Part shown: one piece after another, positions 1 through 11,790 of the stretch
Layout: each line of letters opens with the position of its first letter
Position numbering within the stretch: the first letter of the stretch is position 1
Assembly: GCF_038502225.1 (NCBI RefSeq)
Contig: NC_091325.1
Span: 31,622,107 to 31,686,106, forward strand
Length of the DNA: 64,000 bases
DNA from: Cherax quadricarinatus
Lineage: Eukaryota > Arthropoda > Malacostraca > Decapoda > Parastacidae
Reading direction: 5' to 3'
The notes under the pieces: generated by a model
The model's input: the letters and a program-made list of their open reading frames with translations, nothing else
Told to the model about the DNA's origin: nothing
Database searches by the model: none
Program-made: the position numbers and the translations under genes

Positions 1-1290
1 GGTGTATGGTGTAGGAGGTAAGTTACTGAAAGCAGTGAAGAGTTTTTACGAGTATAGTGAGGCTCAAGTTAGAGTATATAGGAGAGAGAGAGATTATTTC
101 CCAGTAAACGTAGGCCTTAGACAAGGGTGTGTGATGTCACCGTGGTTGTTCAAGATATTTATAGATGGGATTGTAAAAGAAGTGAATGCTTCAACATCTT
201 GCCAAACATCTTGCCAACAGGCAAGATATTTGGGGTTAAAAGATGAAGAATCTACCACAAAGTGGGAGTTGTCACAGTTGCTCTTTACTGATGACACTGT
301 GCTTTTGAGAGATTCTGAAGAGAAGTTGCAGAGGTTGGTGGATGAGTTTTGTAGGGTATTTAAAAGAAGGAAATTAAAAGTGAATATTAGAAAGAGTAAG
401 ATGATGAGGATAACAAAAAAAAATATGTGACAAAAGATTGGATATCAGGTTGGAGGAAGAGAGTATAAAGGAGGTGAATGTATTCAGATATTTAGGAGTG
501 GACGTGTCAGCAGATGGGTCTATGAAAGTTAAGGTGAATCATAGAATTGATGAGGGGAAAAAGGTGAGTGGTGCACTTAGAAGTCAGAGGAAACAAACAA
601 CTTTGTCCATGGAAAGAAAGACGGAAATGTATGAGAGTATATTTATACCAACGCCCTTATATGGGTGTGAAACGTGGGTTGGGAATGTTGCAACATGGAG
701 CAGGCTGGAGGCAGTGGAGATGTCATGTCCGAGGGCATTGTGTGGTGTGAATATAATGCAGAGAATTCGTAATTTGGAAATTAGGAGAACGTGCAGGATT
801 ATCAAAACTTTTATCGAGAGGGCTGAGGAGGAGTTGTTGAGGTGGTGTAGTCATTTAGGGTGAATGGCACAAAATAGGACTTGGAGAGCGTATAAATCTG
901 TAGGGGAAGGAAGGTGGGGTAGGGGTCGTCCTTGAAAAGGTTGGAGGGAGGGGGTAAAGGAGGTTTTGTGGGCAATGAGCTTGAACTTCCAGCAAGCGTG
1001 TCTGGGCGTGTTTGATGGCAGTGAATGGAGACGAATGGTTTTTTGGACCTGACGAGCTGTTGGGGTGTGAGCAGGGTAATATTTAATGAAGGGATTCAGG
1101 GAAACCGGCTAGCTAGATCTGAGTCCTGTAAATGGGAAGTACAATGCCTGCACTTTAAAGGAGGAGTTTGGGATATTGGCGTTTGGAGGGACATCTAAAC
1201 TATCGTATCTGGGCGCCACTGCAAAGGCAGTGACTATGTACGAGTGATGGTGAAAGTCTTGAATGATCAGAGTTCTTTCTTTCTTTTTGG
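1..1290 (+). pseudogene. RTE-like LINE fragment (A2 copy 1), RT C-terminal half and 3' UTR
   Basis: This is the 3' part of a non-LTR retrotransposon. The reading frame starts upstream of the window. It shows the RT block GLRQGCVMSPWLF near 110-150 and a decayed active site, FTDD instead of FADD, near 290. A frameshift falls at an A-run near 415-430, after which the frame resumes at 438-863 with the VFRYLGVDVSADGSMK and YGCETWV blocks. The usual basic tail (RGRPRKGW, then DFQQAC and SEWR) follows to about 1050 but contains a stop. From 1050 to 1290 lies a 3' UTR matching the copy at 22900-23230. The terminal hairpin is not present on this strand. It is a dead copy, related to but clearly diverged from the intact A1 copy at 26.8-29.7 kb. 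Confidence 0.85.
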
Positions 1291-2198
1291 TTCGGCCGTC
1301 TCCCACCGAGGCAGGGTGACCCAAAAAGAAAGAAAATACTTTCTTCATTCAACACTTTCACCTCACTCACACATAATCACCGTCTTCGCAGAGGCGCCCA
1401 GATACAACAGTTTAGAAGCATGTATAACTTACCCTCCAAACTGTGAATATCCCAAACCCCTCCTTTAATAAAGTGCAGGTATTGTATTTCTTTTTTCCAG
1501 GACTCAAGTCCGTCTATATAAAAATAACCGGTTTCCCTAAATCCCTTCACTAAATATTACCCTGCTCACACTCCAACAGTTCGTCAGGTCCCAAAAACCA
1601 TTCTTCTCCATTAACTCCTATCAAACAAGCTCACACATGCTTGGTGGAAGTCCAAGCCCCTCGCCCACAAAACCTCCTTTACCCCCTTCCTTCAACCTTT
1701 TTGACGACGACCCCTACCCCGCCTTCCTTCCCCTACAGATTTACACTCTTTCTAAGTCATTCTAATTTGATTCATTCTCTCTAAAAACCACCTCAACAAC
1801 CTCTCTTCAGCCCTCTGACTAATACTTTTAGCAACTCCACACCTAATTTCCACACTCCGAATTCTCTGCATAATAATTACACCACACTGCCTCTAACCGC
1901 ATCCTCGCTGCGGCATTTACAACCCAAGCTTCACACCCATAGATGAGTGTTGGTACCACTATACTTTCGTACATTCCATTCTTTGCCTCCATGGATAACG
2001 ATTTTTGTCTCCACAAATACCTCATCGCACCCCTCATCTCTTTTCATTCTTCAGTTCTATGGTTAACCTCATCTTTCATAAACCCATCTCCTGAAAAGTC
2101 AACTCCCAAATATCTAAAAACATTCACTTATTCCATACTCCCTCTCTCCAATGTGATATCCAATTTTTCTTTAGCTAAATTGTTTGACATCCTCACAG
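1291..2198 (-). pseudogene. RTE-like LINE (A2 copy 2), 3' segment, opposed to copy 1
   Basis: Reading the minus strand, this segment starts with the A2 3' terminal hairpin (complement of CGGCCGTCTCCCACCGAGG at about 1294-1312). It continues through the 3' UTR into the RT C-terminal region, where the SLSMEAKNGMYESIVVPTL-like block at 1950-2010 is recognisable. It stops at about 2195 in the RT linker. The matching upstream part resumes at 3425, so 2199-3424 is an insertion of a different LINE. Relative to copy 1 the two 3' ends face each other. Several stops and frameshifts mark it as decayed. Confidence 0.8.
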
Positions 2199-3424
2199 AT
2201 TTTTAACAAGCGTTTGACAAATGCGATCATGGCGTAATAACGCACAAAATACGTGCTAAAGGAATAACTGGGAAAGTGGGGAGATGGATCTTCAACTTCC
2301 TAACAAATCGAACACAAAGAGTAGTGGTCAACAGAGTTAAATCGGAGGCTGCCATAGTGAAGAGCTCTGTTCCACAAGGCACAGTACTCGCCCCCATCTT
2401 ATTCCTTATCCTCATATCAGACATAGACAGAGATATACATCACAGCACCGTACCATCCTTTGCGGATGATACTAGGATCTGCATGAGGCTGTCATCTGCT
2501 GAGGACGCGGTTAACCTCCAAGAAGATATAAACAAAGTTTTCCAGTGGGCAACGGAAAACAATATGATGTTCAATGAGGACAAATTCCAACTACTCCGTT
2601 ATGGAAAACTGGAGGAGATAATAACTAGAACAGAGTATACTACAGACTCTGGCCATGCAATAGAGCGGAAAAATAATGGTAGGGACCTGAGAGTAGCAAT
2701 GTCTGAGGATCTCACTTTCAAGGATCACAACAGTGCCACGATCACAAGTGCAAAGAAAATGATAGGATGGATAATAAGATCGTTCAAAACGAGAGATGCC
2801 AAGCCAGTGATGACCCTTTTCAAATCACTTGTTCTCTCTAGGCTGTAATACTGCTGTACATTAACATCTCCATTCAAAACAGGTGAAATTGCATGTCTAG
2901 AGAGTGTACATAGATCCTTTACTGCACGTATAAGTTTGGCAAGCACCTTAACTACTGGGAACGCTTGGAAGCACTTGACTTGTACTCGTTGGAACGCAGG
3001 AGGGAGAGATATATCATAATCTACACTTGGAAAATCCTGAAGGAATGGTCCCGAATCTGCTCACAGAAATCACTCCTTACGCAAGTAAAAGATTGGGCAG
3101 GCGATGCAAAATACCCCCAATTAAAAGTAGGGGCGCCATTGGTACACTAAGAGAAAACACCATAAGTGTCCTGGGCCCAAGACTGTTCAACAGCCTCCCA
3201 TCAAGCATTAGGGCAATTACCAATAAGCCCCTGGCTGCCTTCAAGAGAGAGCTGGACAGATACCTAAAGTCAGTGCCGGATCAGCCGGGCTGTGGCTCAA
3301 CGCTGAACAGCGAGCGGCCAGTAGTAACAGCCTGGTTGATCAGGCTCTGATCCACCGGAAGGCCTTGTCATGGACTGGGCCGCGGGGGCGTTGATCCCCG
3401 GAATAACCTCCAGGTAACCTCCAG
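2199..3424 (+). pseudogene. CR1/Jockey-type LINE fragment (B copy 1) nested in A2
   Basis: This is the RT C-terminal part of a family B LINE. The clearest frame is 2276-2848, with NRTQRVVVNRVKSEAA, the SVPQGTVLAPILFL motif, and the catalytic SFADDTRI block near 2455-2475. It hits a stop at 2848 (tgtaata for a coding triplet). Weak coding continues at 2965-3350, ending with the region before LDRYLKSVPDQPGCGS. The 3' UTR is GC-rich (3340-3400) and the copy ends with two tandem ACCTCCAGGTA repeats at about 3400-3424. Short terminal tandem repeats are typical of CR1-like LINEs. It is 5'-truncated. It sits inside A2 copy 2, whose halves resume exactly on either side, so B inserted later. Confidence 0.85.
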
Positions 3425-4976
3425 GTAATCACCTTACTATTATCTTTGTTCACTTTCAACTTTCTACCTTTACACACACTTCCACACTCGTCCACTAACC
3501 TTCGCAGCTTTCCTTTAGAATCTCCCATAAGCACAGTATCATCAGCAATAAGTAACTGTGCCAACACCCATTTTGTATTTGATTCCCCATAATTTAATCC
3601 CACCCCTCTCCCGAACACCCTAGCATTTACTTCTTTTACAACCCCATCTATAAATATATTAAACAACCATGGTGATATTACACATCCCTGTCTAAGACCT
3701 ACTTTTACCGGGAAGTATTCTCCCTCTCTTCTACACACCCTAACCTGAGCCTCACTATCCTCATAAAAATTCTTTACATAATTCAGTAACTTACTTCCTA
3801 TTCCATATACTTGCAACATCTGCCACATTGCTCCTCTATCCACTCTATAATCTGCCTTTTCTAAATCCATAAATGCAATGAAAACTTTCCTACATTTATT
3901 TAAATACTTTTCACATACATGCTTCAATGTAATCACTTTATCTACACATCCCCTACCCACTCGAATGTCTCCTTGCTCATCTGCAATCTACTCCCTTTCT
4001 TACCTATAATTCTTTCAATAATAACCCTACCAAACACTTTTTCTGGTATACTCAGTAAACTTATTCCCCTATATTTTTTACAATATTTTTTGTCCCCTTT
4101 CCCTTTAGATAAGGGGCCTATACATGCTCTCTGCCAATCCCTAGGTACCTTCCCTTCTTTCGTACATTTATTAAGCAAGAATACCAACCACTCCAACACT
4201 ATGTAACACCTACTTTTAACATTTCTGTCGTGATCCCGTCAGTTCCAGCTGCTTTACCCCCTTTCATTCTACGTAATGCCTCACGTACCTCCCCCACACT
4301 CACATTCCGCTCTTCTTTACTCTTAAAAGTTGATATAGCTCCCTGGCCAGTGCATGAAATTACCGCATCCCTTCCTTCGTCGACATTTAAAAGTTCCTCA
4401 AAATATTCCCGCCATCTACCCAATACCTCCCTCTCTCCATCTAGTAACTCCCCTACTCTGTTTTTAACTGACAAATCCATTCTTTCCCTAGGCTTTCTTA
4501 ACTTGTTTATCTCACTCCAATTTTTTTTTCTTGTTTTCATCAAAATTTCTTGACAGTGCCTCACCCTTTACTTCATCATTCCACCAATCACTCTTCTTTC
4601 CTCCTGCACCCACCCTCCTTTAACCACAAACTTCTGCCCCGCATTCTAATACTGCATTTTTAAATCTATTCCAACCCTCTTCTACCCCCCCCCCACTACT
4701 CATACTTGCATTAGCCCACCTTTCTGCCAATAGTTACTTATATTTCACCCGAACTTCCTCCTCCCTTCGTTTATACACTTTCACCTCCCTCTTATTTGTT
4801 GTTGCCATTTTCCTTTTATCCCATCTACCTCTTACTCAAACTGTAGCTACAACTAAATAATGATCCGATATATCAGTTGTCCCTCAATAAACGTGTACAT
4901 CCTGAAGCCTATCCATCAATCTTTTATCCACCAATACATAATCTAACAAACTACTTTCATTACGTGCTATATCATG
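3425..4976 (-). pseudogene. RTE-like LINE (A2 copy 2), 5' segment
   Basis: This continues A2 copy 2 beyond the nested B element. On the minus strand, broken frames at 4199-4564, 3942-4199 and 3340-3960 carry, in order, the linker (MDLSVKN, KAAGTDGITTEML), the RT fingers (VPRDWQRACI), and the palm with FIAFMDLEKADYRVD and GLRQGCVISPWLF. The catalytic block reads IADDT near 3545. Endonuclease remnants occur up to about 4970 (complement of the SDHYLVVATV-type block). It is truncated at the 5' side where the 4987-5090 TA array begins. Confidence 0.85.
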
Positions 4977-4984
4977 CCTTACAG

Positions 4985-6016
<1,032 letters not shown>

Positions 6017-6023
6017 ATAATAA

Positions 6024-6027
<4 letters not shown>

Positions 6028-6116
<89 letters not shown>

Positions 6117-6122
6117 TGTATA
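6028..6122. repeat. (TA)n with TATG interruptions
   Basis: A TA array with regularly spaced G substitutions (TATATATGTA motifs) joining the A1 3' end to the left terminus of a complete C MITE. Confidence 0.95.
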
Positions 6123-6508
6123 TGTCGTGCCGAATATGTAAAACTGGTCAATTAGCAATAACTCATTTAAAATTAAGTTCTTTCTAAAATTTTCTCTGAA
6201 ACGTTTAAAGATATACTTTTTTCATTAATGTTGATGTAAAAATTTATAATTTTGCACCAAAAGGAACTTAGAAAATTTACCTAACCTTATTATAACAAGC
6301 GCAATTTATTTTAGCCTAACCCAGCTAAACATATTTTAGATTTGTTTACACTAATTTAATACTAAACAAACACAGTGAAATATATTTTTTTCGTTAGGTT
6401 CAGAATGATTTTGGCGAAATTATTGCATACATAAATTTTCACATGTCCTATATGGCAAGATGAGCGTTGCTATTTAAGCCAAGATCGCAAGTTTTGCCTA
6501 TTCGGCAC

Positions 6509-6512
<4 letters not shown>
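6123..6512. mobile_element. MITE family C, complete copy 1 (390 bp)
   Basis: It begins TGTCGTGCCGAATA and ends in the inverse complement TATTCGGCACGACA, giving 14-bp terminal inverted repeats. It has no coding capacity. Both ends abut TA arrays, consistent with TA target-site duplication of the Tc1/mariner type, although the arrays hide the exact duplication. The interior is AT-rich, with landmarks GGCGAAATTATTGCATAC and CTATATGGCAAGATGAGCG. Other complete copies lie at 19546-19934 and 34946-35335. Confidence 0.85.

Positions 6513-6581
<69 letters not shown>
6513..6581. repeat. (TA)n microsatellite
   Basis: A TA array of about 69 bp starting directly at the right terminus of MITE C copy 1 and ending at a tRNA-like SINE. 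Confidence 0.96.
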
Positions 6582-6585
<4 letters not shown>

Positions 6586-6700
6586 AACAACACTGCAACT
6601 AGCCAAGGACTCGAACCCATGCTGCTTTGGTCTGCCTCATGGTAGGCGAAAAGTTATGACGCCTTTACCCACGGGACCACACAATCCTTAAGAGTAGCGC
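6582..6700 (-). mobile_element. tRNA-like SINE fragment
   Basis: On the minus strand a tRNA-like head is visible. It has an A-box-like GTGGTCCCGTGGGTAAAGGC (complement of 6662-6680) and a B-box-like GGGTTCGAGTCC (complement of about 6608-6620), followed by CTTGGCTAGTTGCAGTG. These are internal pol III promoter elements of a tRNA-derived SINE. A clean cloverleaf with CCA-ready ends is not evident, so this is not called as a functional tRNA gene. Confidence 0.6.
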
Positions 6701-7378
6701 ATCCAGCGGAACTGAGTATTGTACTCGCTACCCAAGGACATATGTTGGTGTGGGTGACTCTACGCTAATTTCATTCTAGTCCGTTTGGTGTACTAGTTCA
6801 ACGAGCAGTATTTTATATTATTGTCCCCACGAACAAGTGGGCAACCACCTATGTGTACCTTGTGTACTTTGTACCACTGTACCTAGACGAATTAGGGCCT
6901 CAATAGGTCACTCCACATTACTTTTGAGCTGTTCCAGGATGATCGCACATATTCCCACATACGTAAATGAACCCATATACCTACTTTCTTACTACAGATA
7001 TTATATCGCTCAGGTTGCAGCCTGTATTGCAGCACACTACCTAGAGCACCGGTAGCATTACGATATCTGTATGCAGTAATAGCTGAGTGAGTTATACTGA
7101 AGGCAGACCTAACATATTAAATATCGACGTTCGCGACGGACATAACAAGGTGTCCACAACGGGCGCGACTGGTGTACCGCGATGTTCAGTTTGCAGACTC
7201 TGGTCGAACAACACCCAAACATCATGATACCGCCTGGCATAAGGAGCAATACAAGGCTTTTGTATAATATTGTTGTTTAAGGCTGCGCACAATTGTCTCC
7301 ACTAAATAACTATCGAGTTTGTACAGCACTGAGAAGTGTGAAGGTACTTTAGCTGAAGATTTCCATCCCCCGTTGCTT

Positions 7379-7381
<3 letters not shown>
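6701..7381. other. Unassigned intergenic sequence
   Basis: No open frame has convincing coding character, and I recognise no repeat terminus here. The open frames on both strands are short and compositionally ordinary. Confidence 0.6.

Positions 7382-7416
<35 letters not shown>
7382..7416. repeat. (TA)n microsatellite
   Basis: A TA array of about 35 bp immediately left of a D-family repeat. Confidence 0.95.
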
Positions 7417-7420
<4 letters not shown>

Positions 7421-7632
7421 AGGAATTCGCAAGAGCAGGCGAAATATACACAAACACTGATCTCTGGCTGAAGGAGACTCGAACCTACGAACCTTGGAAC
7501 AAGGTACGCAGTGCTTTACCAGTCTTCACACACTGGACTCCAAGGTATTGTCCAGTGTGGGTAGATTGGTAAAGCACTGCGTACCTTGTTCCAAGGATCG
7601 TAGGTTCGAGTCTCCTTGAGCCAGAGATCAGT

Positions 7633-7634
<2 letters not shown>
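7417..7634. mobile_element. D repeat copy 1: fold-back of a tRNA-like SINE
   Basis: It starts TGCAAGGAATTCGCAAGAGC next to a TA array. Two arms about 70 bp long, near 7454-7520 and 7562-7634, are inverse complements of each other. Each carries a tRNA-like head with the B-box GGTTCGAGTCTCC and the A-box region GTAGATTGGTAAAGC. The right arm is in sense orientation on the plus strand. The RNA would fold into a long hairpin. It is flanked by TA arrays on both sides. Confidence 0.7.

Positions 7635-7700
<66 letters not shown>
7635..7700. repeat. (TA)n microsatellite
   Basis: A TA array of about 64 bp following D repeat copy 1. Confidence 0.96.
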
Positions 7701-7702
<2 letters not shown>

Positions 7703-8261
7703 CAGTGTGAATCATGGAAAATTTAAAACAGAACAGAATTTTTTTAGATATTCTATGGCTTTTGGAATCTTCTGGTGACTAGGGAATACTAGGCAGGCAA
7801 GGAACCGAAAAATCGATGACCACATGAACGTCAACATTGCATGTTCTTGGCCCTTTACTTGGCAAGTGTGAATTGAGAGATGGGGGTCATTGGCAGTGTG
7901 GCTGTTTTCTCTCGACAGTTCTCGACCTTGGGCACCAAAGAAACAGGAGCGACGATTCCTTGTCCCGAACCTCCATCGGCGATGGCTACTATATGTTACC
8001 AGAGACAGAAGCTGTCTTAACCCCGATAGCAACAACAACGGTTAAATCCTCTTTTTCTCGCTCAAAGTTGTAGGCTGTGACTCATAACTCAGCAAATAAT
8101 TTACTTATCACTGTTCATTAGAAGTTCACATAATACAGAGAAGAAGCAATGAACAAGAATGTAGTCATCCTTTGGCGATGTATGTCGGAGATAATTTAAA
8201 CTGTTGCATTAAATAAGAAATGAAAGTAGAAGTGACGGAAACTGAATCTGCTTGACTACAG
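7701..8261. other. Unassigned intergenic sequence
   Basis: The two longer open frames (minus 7712-8038 and plus 7837-8073) overlap on opposite strands and match nothing I recognise. I see no supported gene here. Confidence 0.55.
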
Positions 8262-8492
8262 TTTCTGGAGGGACGTGGAAAACTAATCTTGGGAGTGATT
8301 TATAGGTCCTCAGACCTAGATAGGAAATGCAGTAAATTTCTATATGACGTAATTCACAAGGCATCTACATACGAAAATGTTGAGTTAATGGAAGATTTTA
8401 ACTTTAGACAAATTGACTGGAGTAATTTGACAGAAAATCCTGAGTCTAGTAACTTTCTTGATACGATCCACTATGTTTCCTGCACGTTCAAT
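8262..8492 (+). pseudogene. LINE endonuclease-domain remnant
   Basis: The translated frame reads GRGKLILGVIYRSS and later MEDFNFRQIDWSNL. This matches the AP-endonuclease signature of CR1/Jockey-type LINEs (GVIYRSP..., then GDFNFPxIDW). The glycine of GDFN is replaced by glutamate, next to the metal-binding aspartate. No start codon precedes the block and the frame ends at 8495. It is a short remnant whose parent family may be B or G. Confidence 0.7.
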
Positions 8493-8495
8493 TAA

Positions 8496-9031
8496 TTTTA
8501 GCTTATTCATGTTTTTCTTACGCTCTTACTTATTTCCAACACACACACCCATGCCTCTATCCTCCAAGAGTTTAAAGTCCTAGACAACTCAATAATTGTC
8601 CCATTACGACAGAGTTGACCAAGCTATTTACCCTGCTGCAAAAAAATGCTTGTTGCTTCCAATTCTGGAAGCTTCTAGCACACTTTTACGGCTGCCAGTC
8701 TACTCCTCACTGCCGGTATCTTACTGACTTACTTCCATTCACTAAACCCAATTACCTTACATTCAAGGCGAATTTTTAGTTTCTTATTTTCCTCCTTGAG
8801 AAGTAGAATCTCCTTTCGCAACACCTTAACTCAGACTGTAAGAGACCACAGAAGCAAGCCATGGTGCACCAGAGCACTCATACTAATCTCCCGAAACACC
8901 TCAGCACAGGTACTACCTCTCATCACCACTTACCACTGACCACTCTTCTCCCTGACTGACCTGTCTCTCTCCTCTTTGACTCACACTAACTCTCAGCTTC
9001 TTGACTTGCATTCTTTCTCTGCTCCATGGCT

Positions 9032-9033
<2 letters not shown>
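8496..9033. other. Unassigned pyrimidine-rich sequence
   Basis: The plus strand is C/T-rich, especially at 8880-9030, and has no supported coding frame or recognised repeat. Confidence 0.55.
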
Positions 9034-9071
<38 letters not shown>

Positions 9072-9110
9072 TATATATAAATATAATATATATTTTTTTT
9101 TTTTTTTTTT
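9034..9110. repeat. (TA)n plus T-run at a LINE 3' end
   Basis: An interrupted TA array leads into a run of about 20 T at 9090-9110. On the minus strand this reads as the A-run and TA tail of the A1 copy that follows. Confidence 0.92.
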
Positions 9111-11447
9111 TTATTATCACACCGGCCGATTCCCACCAAGGCAGGGTGGCCCGAAAAAGAAAAACTTTCACCATCATTCACTCCATCACTGTCTTGCCAG
9201 AAGGGTGCTTTACACTACAGTTTTTAAACTGCAACATTAACACCCCTCCTTCAGAGTGCAGGCACTGTACTTCCCATCTCCAGGACTCAAGTCCGGCCTG
9301 CCGGTTTCCCTGAATCCCTCCATAAATGTTACTTTGCTCACACTCCAACAGCACGTCAAGTATTAAAAACCATTTGTCTCCATTCACTCCTATCAAACAC
9401 GCTCACGCATGCCTGCTGGAAGTCCAAGCCCCTCGCACACAAAACCTCCTTTACCCCCTCCCTCCAACCCTTCCTAGGCCGACCCCTACCCCGCCTTCCT
9501 TCCACTACAGACTGATACACTCTTGAAGTCATTCTGTTTCGCTCCATTCTCTCTACATGTCCGAACCACCTCAACAACCCTTCCTCAGCCCTCTGGACAA
9601 CAGTTTTGGTAATCCCGCACCTCCTCCTAACTTCCAAACTACGAATTCTCTGCATTATATTCACACCACACATTGCCCTCAGACATGACATCTCCACTGC
9701 CTCCAGCCTTCTCCTCGCTGCAACATTCATCACCCACGCTTCACACCCATATAAGAGCGTTGGTAAAACTATACTCTCATACATTCCCCTCTTTGCCTCC
9801 AAGGACAAAGTTCTTTGTCTCCACAGACTCCTAAGTGCACCACTCACTCTTTTTCCCTCATCAATTCTATGATTCACCTCATCTTTCATAGACCCATCCG
9901 CTGACACGTCCACTCCCAAATATCTGAATACGTTCACCTCCTCCATACTCTCTCCCTCCAATCTGATATTTAATCTTTCATCACCTAATCTTTTTGTTAT
10001 CCTCATAACCTTACTCTTTCCTGTATTCACCTTTAATTTTCTTCTTTTGCACACCCTACCAAATTCATCCACCAATCTCTGCAACTTCTCTTCAGAATCT
10101 CCCAAGAGCACAGTGTCATCGGCAAAGAGCAGCTGTGACAACTCCCACTTTGTGTGTGATTCTTTATCTTTTAACTCCACGCCTCTTGCCAAGACCCTCG
10201 CATTTACTTCTCTTACAACCCCATCTATAAATATATTAAACAACCACGGTGACATCACACATCCTTGTCTAAGGCCTACTTTTACTGGGAAAAAATTTCC
10301 CTCTTTCCTACATACTCTAACTTGAGCCTCACTATCCTCGTAAAAACTCTTCACTGCTTTCAGTAACCTACCTCCTACACCATACACTTGCAACATCTGC
10401 CACATTGCCCCCCTATCCACCCTGTCATACGCCTTTTCCAAATCCATAAATGCCACAAAGACCTCTTTAGCCTTATCTAAATACTGTTCACTTATATGTT
10501 TCACTGTAAACACCTGGTCCACACACCCCCTACCTTTCCTAAAGCCTCCTTGTTCATCTGCTATCCTATTCTCCGTCTTACTCTTAATTCTTTCAATTAT
10601 AACTCTACCATACACTTTACCAGGTACACTCAACAGACTTATCCCCCTATAATTTTTGCACTCTCTTTTATCCCCTTTGCCTTTATACAAAGGAACTATG
10701 CATGCTCTCTGCCAATCCCTAGGTACCTTACCCTCTTCCATACATTTATTAAATAATTGCACCAACCACTCCAAAACTATATCCCCACCTGCTTTTAACA
10801 TTTCTATCTTTATCCCATCAATCCCGGCTGCCTTACCCCCTTTCATTTTACCTACTGCCTCACGAACTTCCCCCACACTCACAACTGGCTCTTCCTCACT
10901 CCTACAAGATGTTATTCCTCCTTGCCCTATACACGAAATCACAGCTTCCCTATCTTCATCAACATTTAACAATTCCTCAAAATATTCCTTCCATCTTCCC
11001 AATACCTCTACCTCTCCATTTAATAACTCTCCTCTCCTATTTTTAACTGACAAATCCATTTGTTCTCTAGGCTTTCTTAACTTGTTAATCTCACTCCAAA
11101 ACTTTTTCTTATTTTCAACAAAATTTGTTGATAACATCTCACCCACTCTCTCATTTGCTCTCTTTTTACATTGCTTCACCACTCTCTTAACTTCTCTCTT
11201 TTTCTCCATATACTCTTCCCTCCTTGCATCACTTCTACTTTGTAAAAACTTCTCATATGCTAACTTTTTCTCCCTTACTACTCTCTTTACATCATCATTC
11301 CACCAATCGCTCCTCTTCCCTCCTGCACCCACTTTCCTGTAACCACAAACTTCTGCTGAACACTCTAACACTACATTTTTAAACCTACCCCATACCTCTT
11401 CGACCCCATTGCCTATGCTCTCATTAGCCCATCTATCCTCCAAAAGT
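9111..11447 (-). mobile_element. RTE-like LINE (A1), 5'-truncated copy
   Basis: On the minus strand it runs from a truncation point in the region between endonuclease and RT (about 11447) through the full RT and 3' UTR. The complete 3' end has the conserved hairpin at about 9124-9153 and the GTGTGATAATAA terminus. The 5' junction joins a piece of MITE C. The sequence is nearly identical to the full-length copy ending at 26572, so it inserted recently. Confidence 0.92.
9356..11443 (-). CDS. LINE reverse transcriptase, N-terminally truncated (A1, 695 codons)
   Basis: An uninterrupted frame covering the A1 protein from MEDRWANESIG, which aligns with about residue 274 of the 968-residue copy. 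It keeps the linker (KAAGIDGIKIEML), RT fingers (VPRDWQRACIVPLYKGKGDK), palm A (FVAFMDLEKAYDRVD), GLRQGCVMSPWLFN, the catalytic LLFADDTVLLG block, the thumb region (VFRYLGVDVSADGSM, YGCEAWV) and the basic tail (RGRGRPRKGW, SEWRQMVFNT). The endonuclease domain is missing, so it cannot retrotranspose on its own. The apparent start methionine is internal to the parent protein. The frame is open only because the insertion is young; there is no sign of a dedicated promoter. Confidence 0.85.
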   Translation of the reverse strand: MEDRWANESIGNGVEEVWGRFKNVVLECSAEVCGYRKVGAGGKRSDWWNDDVKRVVREKKLAYEKFLQSRSDARREEYMEKKREVKRVVKQCKKRANERVGEMLSTNFVENKKKFWSEINKLRKPREQMDLSVKNRRGELLNGEVEVLGRWKEYFEELLNVDEDREAVISCIGQGGITSCRSEEEPVVSVGEVREAVGKMKGGKAAGIDGIKIEMLKAGGDIVLEWLVQLFNKCMEEGKVPRDWQRACIVPLYKGKGDKRECKNYRGISLLSVPGKVYGRVIIERIKSKTENRIADEQGGFRKGRGCVDQVFTVKHISEQYLDKAKEVFVAFMDLEKAYDRVDRGAMWQMLQVYGVGGRLLKAVKSFYEDSEAQVRVCRKEGNFFPVKVGLRQGCVMSPWLFNIFIDGVVREVNARVLARGVELKDKESHTKWELSQLLFADDTVLLGDSEEKLQRLVDEFGRVCKRRKLKVNTGKSKVMRITKRLGDERLNIRLEGESMEEVNVFRYLGVDVSADGSMKDEVNHRIDEGKRVSGALRSLWRQRTLSLEAKRGMYESIVLPTLLYGCEAWVMNVAARRRLEAVEMSCLRAMCGVNIMQRIRSLEVRRRCGITKTVVQRAEEGLLRWFGHVERMERNRMTSRVYQSVVEGRRGRGRPRKGWREGVKEVLCARGLDFQQACVSVFDRSEWRQMVFNT

Positions 11448-11654
11448 ATCTTAGAAAACTTACCTAACCTTATTATAACAAGAGTAATTTATTTTAGCCT
11501 AACCCAACTAAATATATTTTAGATTTGTTTACAATAATATAATACTAAACAAACACAGCTAAATATATTTTTTCGTTAGGTTAAGAATGATTTTGGCGAA
11601 ATTATTCCATACACAAATTTTCGCTTGTCCTATATGGCAAGATGAGCGTTGCTA
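11448..11654 (+). mobile_element. MITE family C fragment (right part)
   Basis: Matches the right two thirds of the 390-bp MITE, from TTAGAAAACTTACCTAACC to GGCAAGATGAGCGTTGCTA. It lacks the final terminal repeat, being joined at 11655 to the left end of another C copy. Confidence 0.75.
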
Positions 11655-11790
11655 TGTCGTGTTGAATAGGTAAAACTGGTCATTTTGCAAGAACTAATTT
11701 AAAATTAAGTAATTTATAATTTTTTTCTTATAAGTTTAAAGATATATTTTTTTCATTTATGTTAATGCAGAAATTTTGACTCTTATACAG
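11655..11790 (+). mobile_element. MITE family C fragment (left part)
   Basis: Begins TGTCGTGTTGAATAGG, a diverged left terminus, and continues about 135 bp into the MITE before similarity fades near the AATGCAGAAATTTTGAC sequence. Confidence 0.65.

Noticed and set aside
6582..6700. A functional tRNA gene on the minus strand
   Set aside because: A-box and B-box resemblance is present, but I cannot build a convincing cloverleaf, and it lies in repeat context; a SINE head is more likely.
10656..11342. Serine/proline-rich plus-strand ORFs opposite the A1 LINE (also at 28119 and 62623)
   Set aside because: They are antisense shadows of the conserved RT frame and recur identically in each A1 copy.
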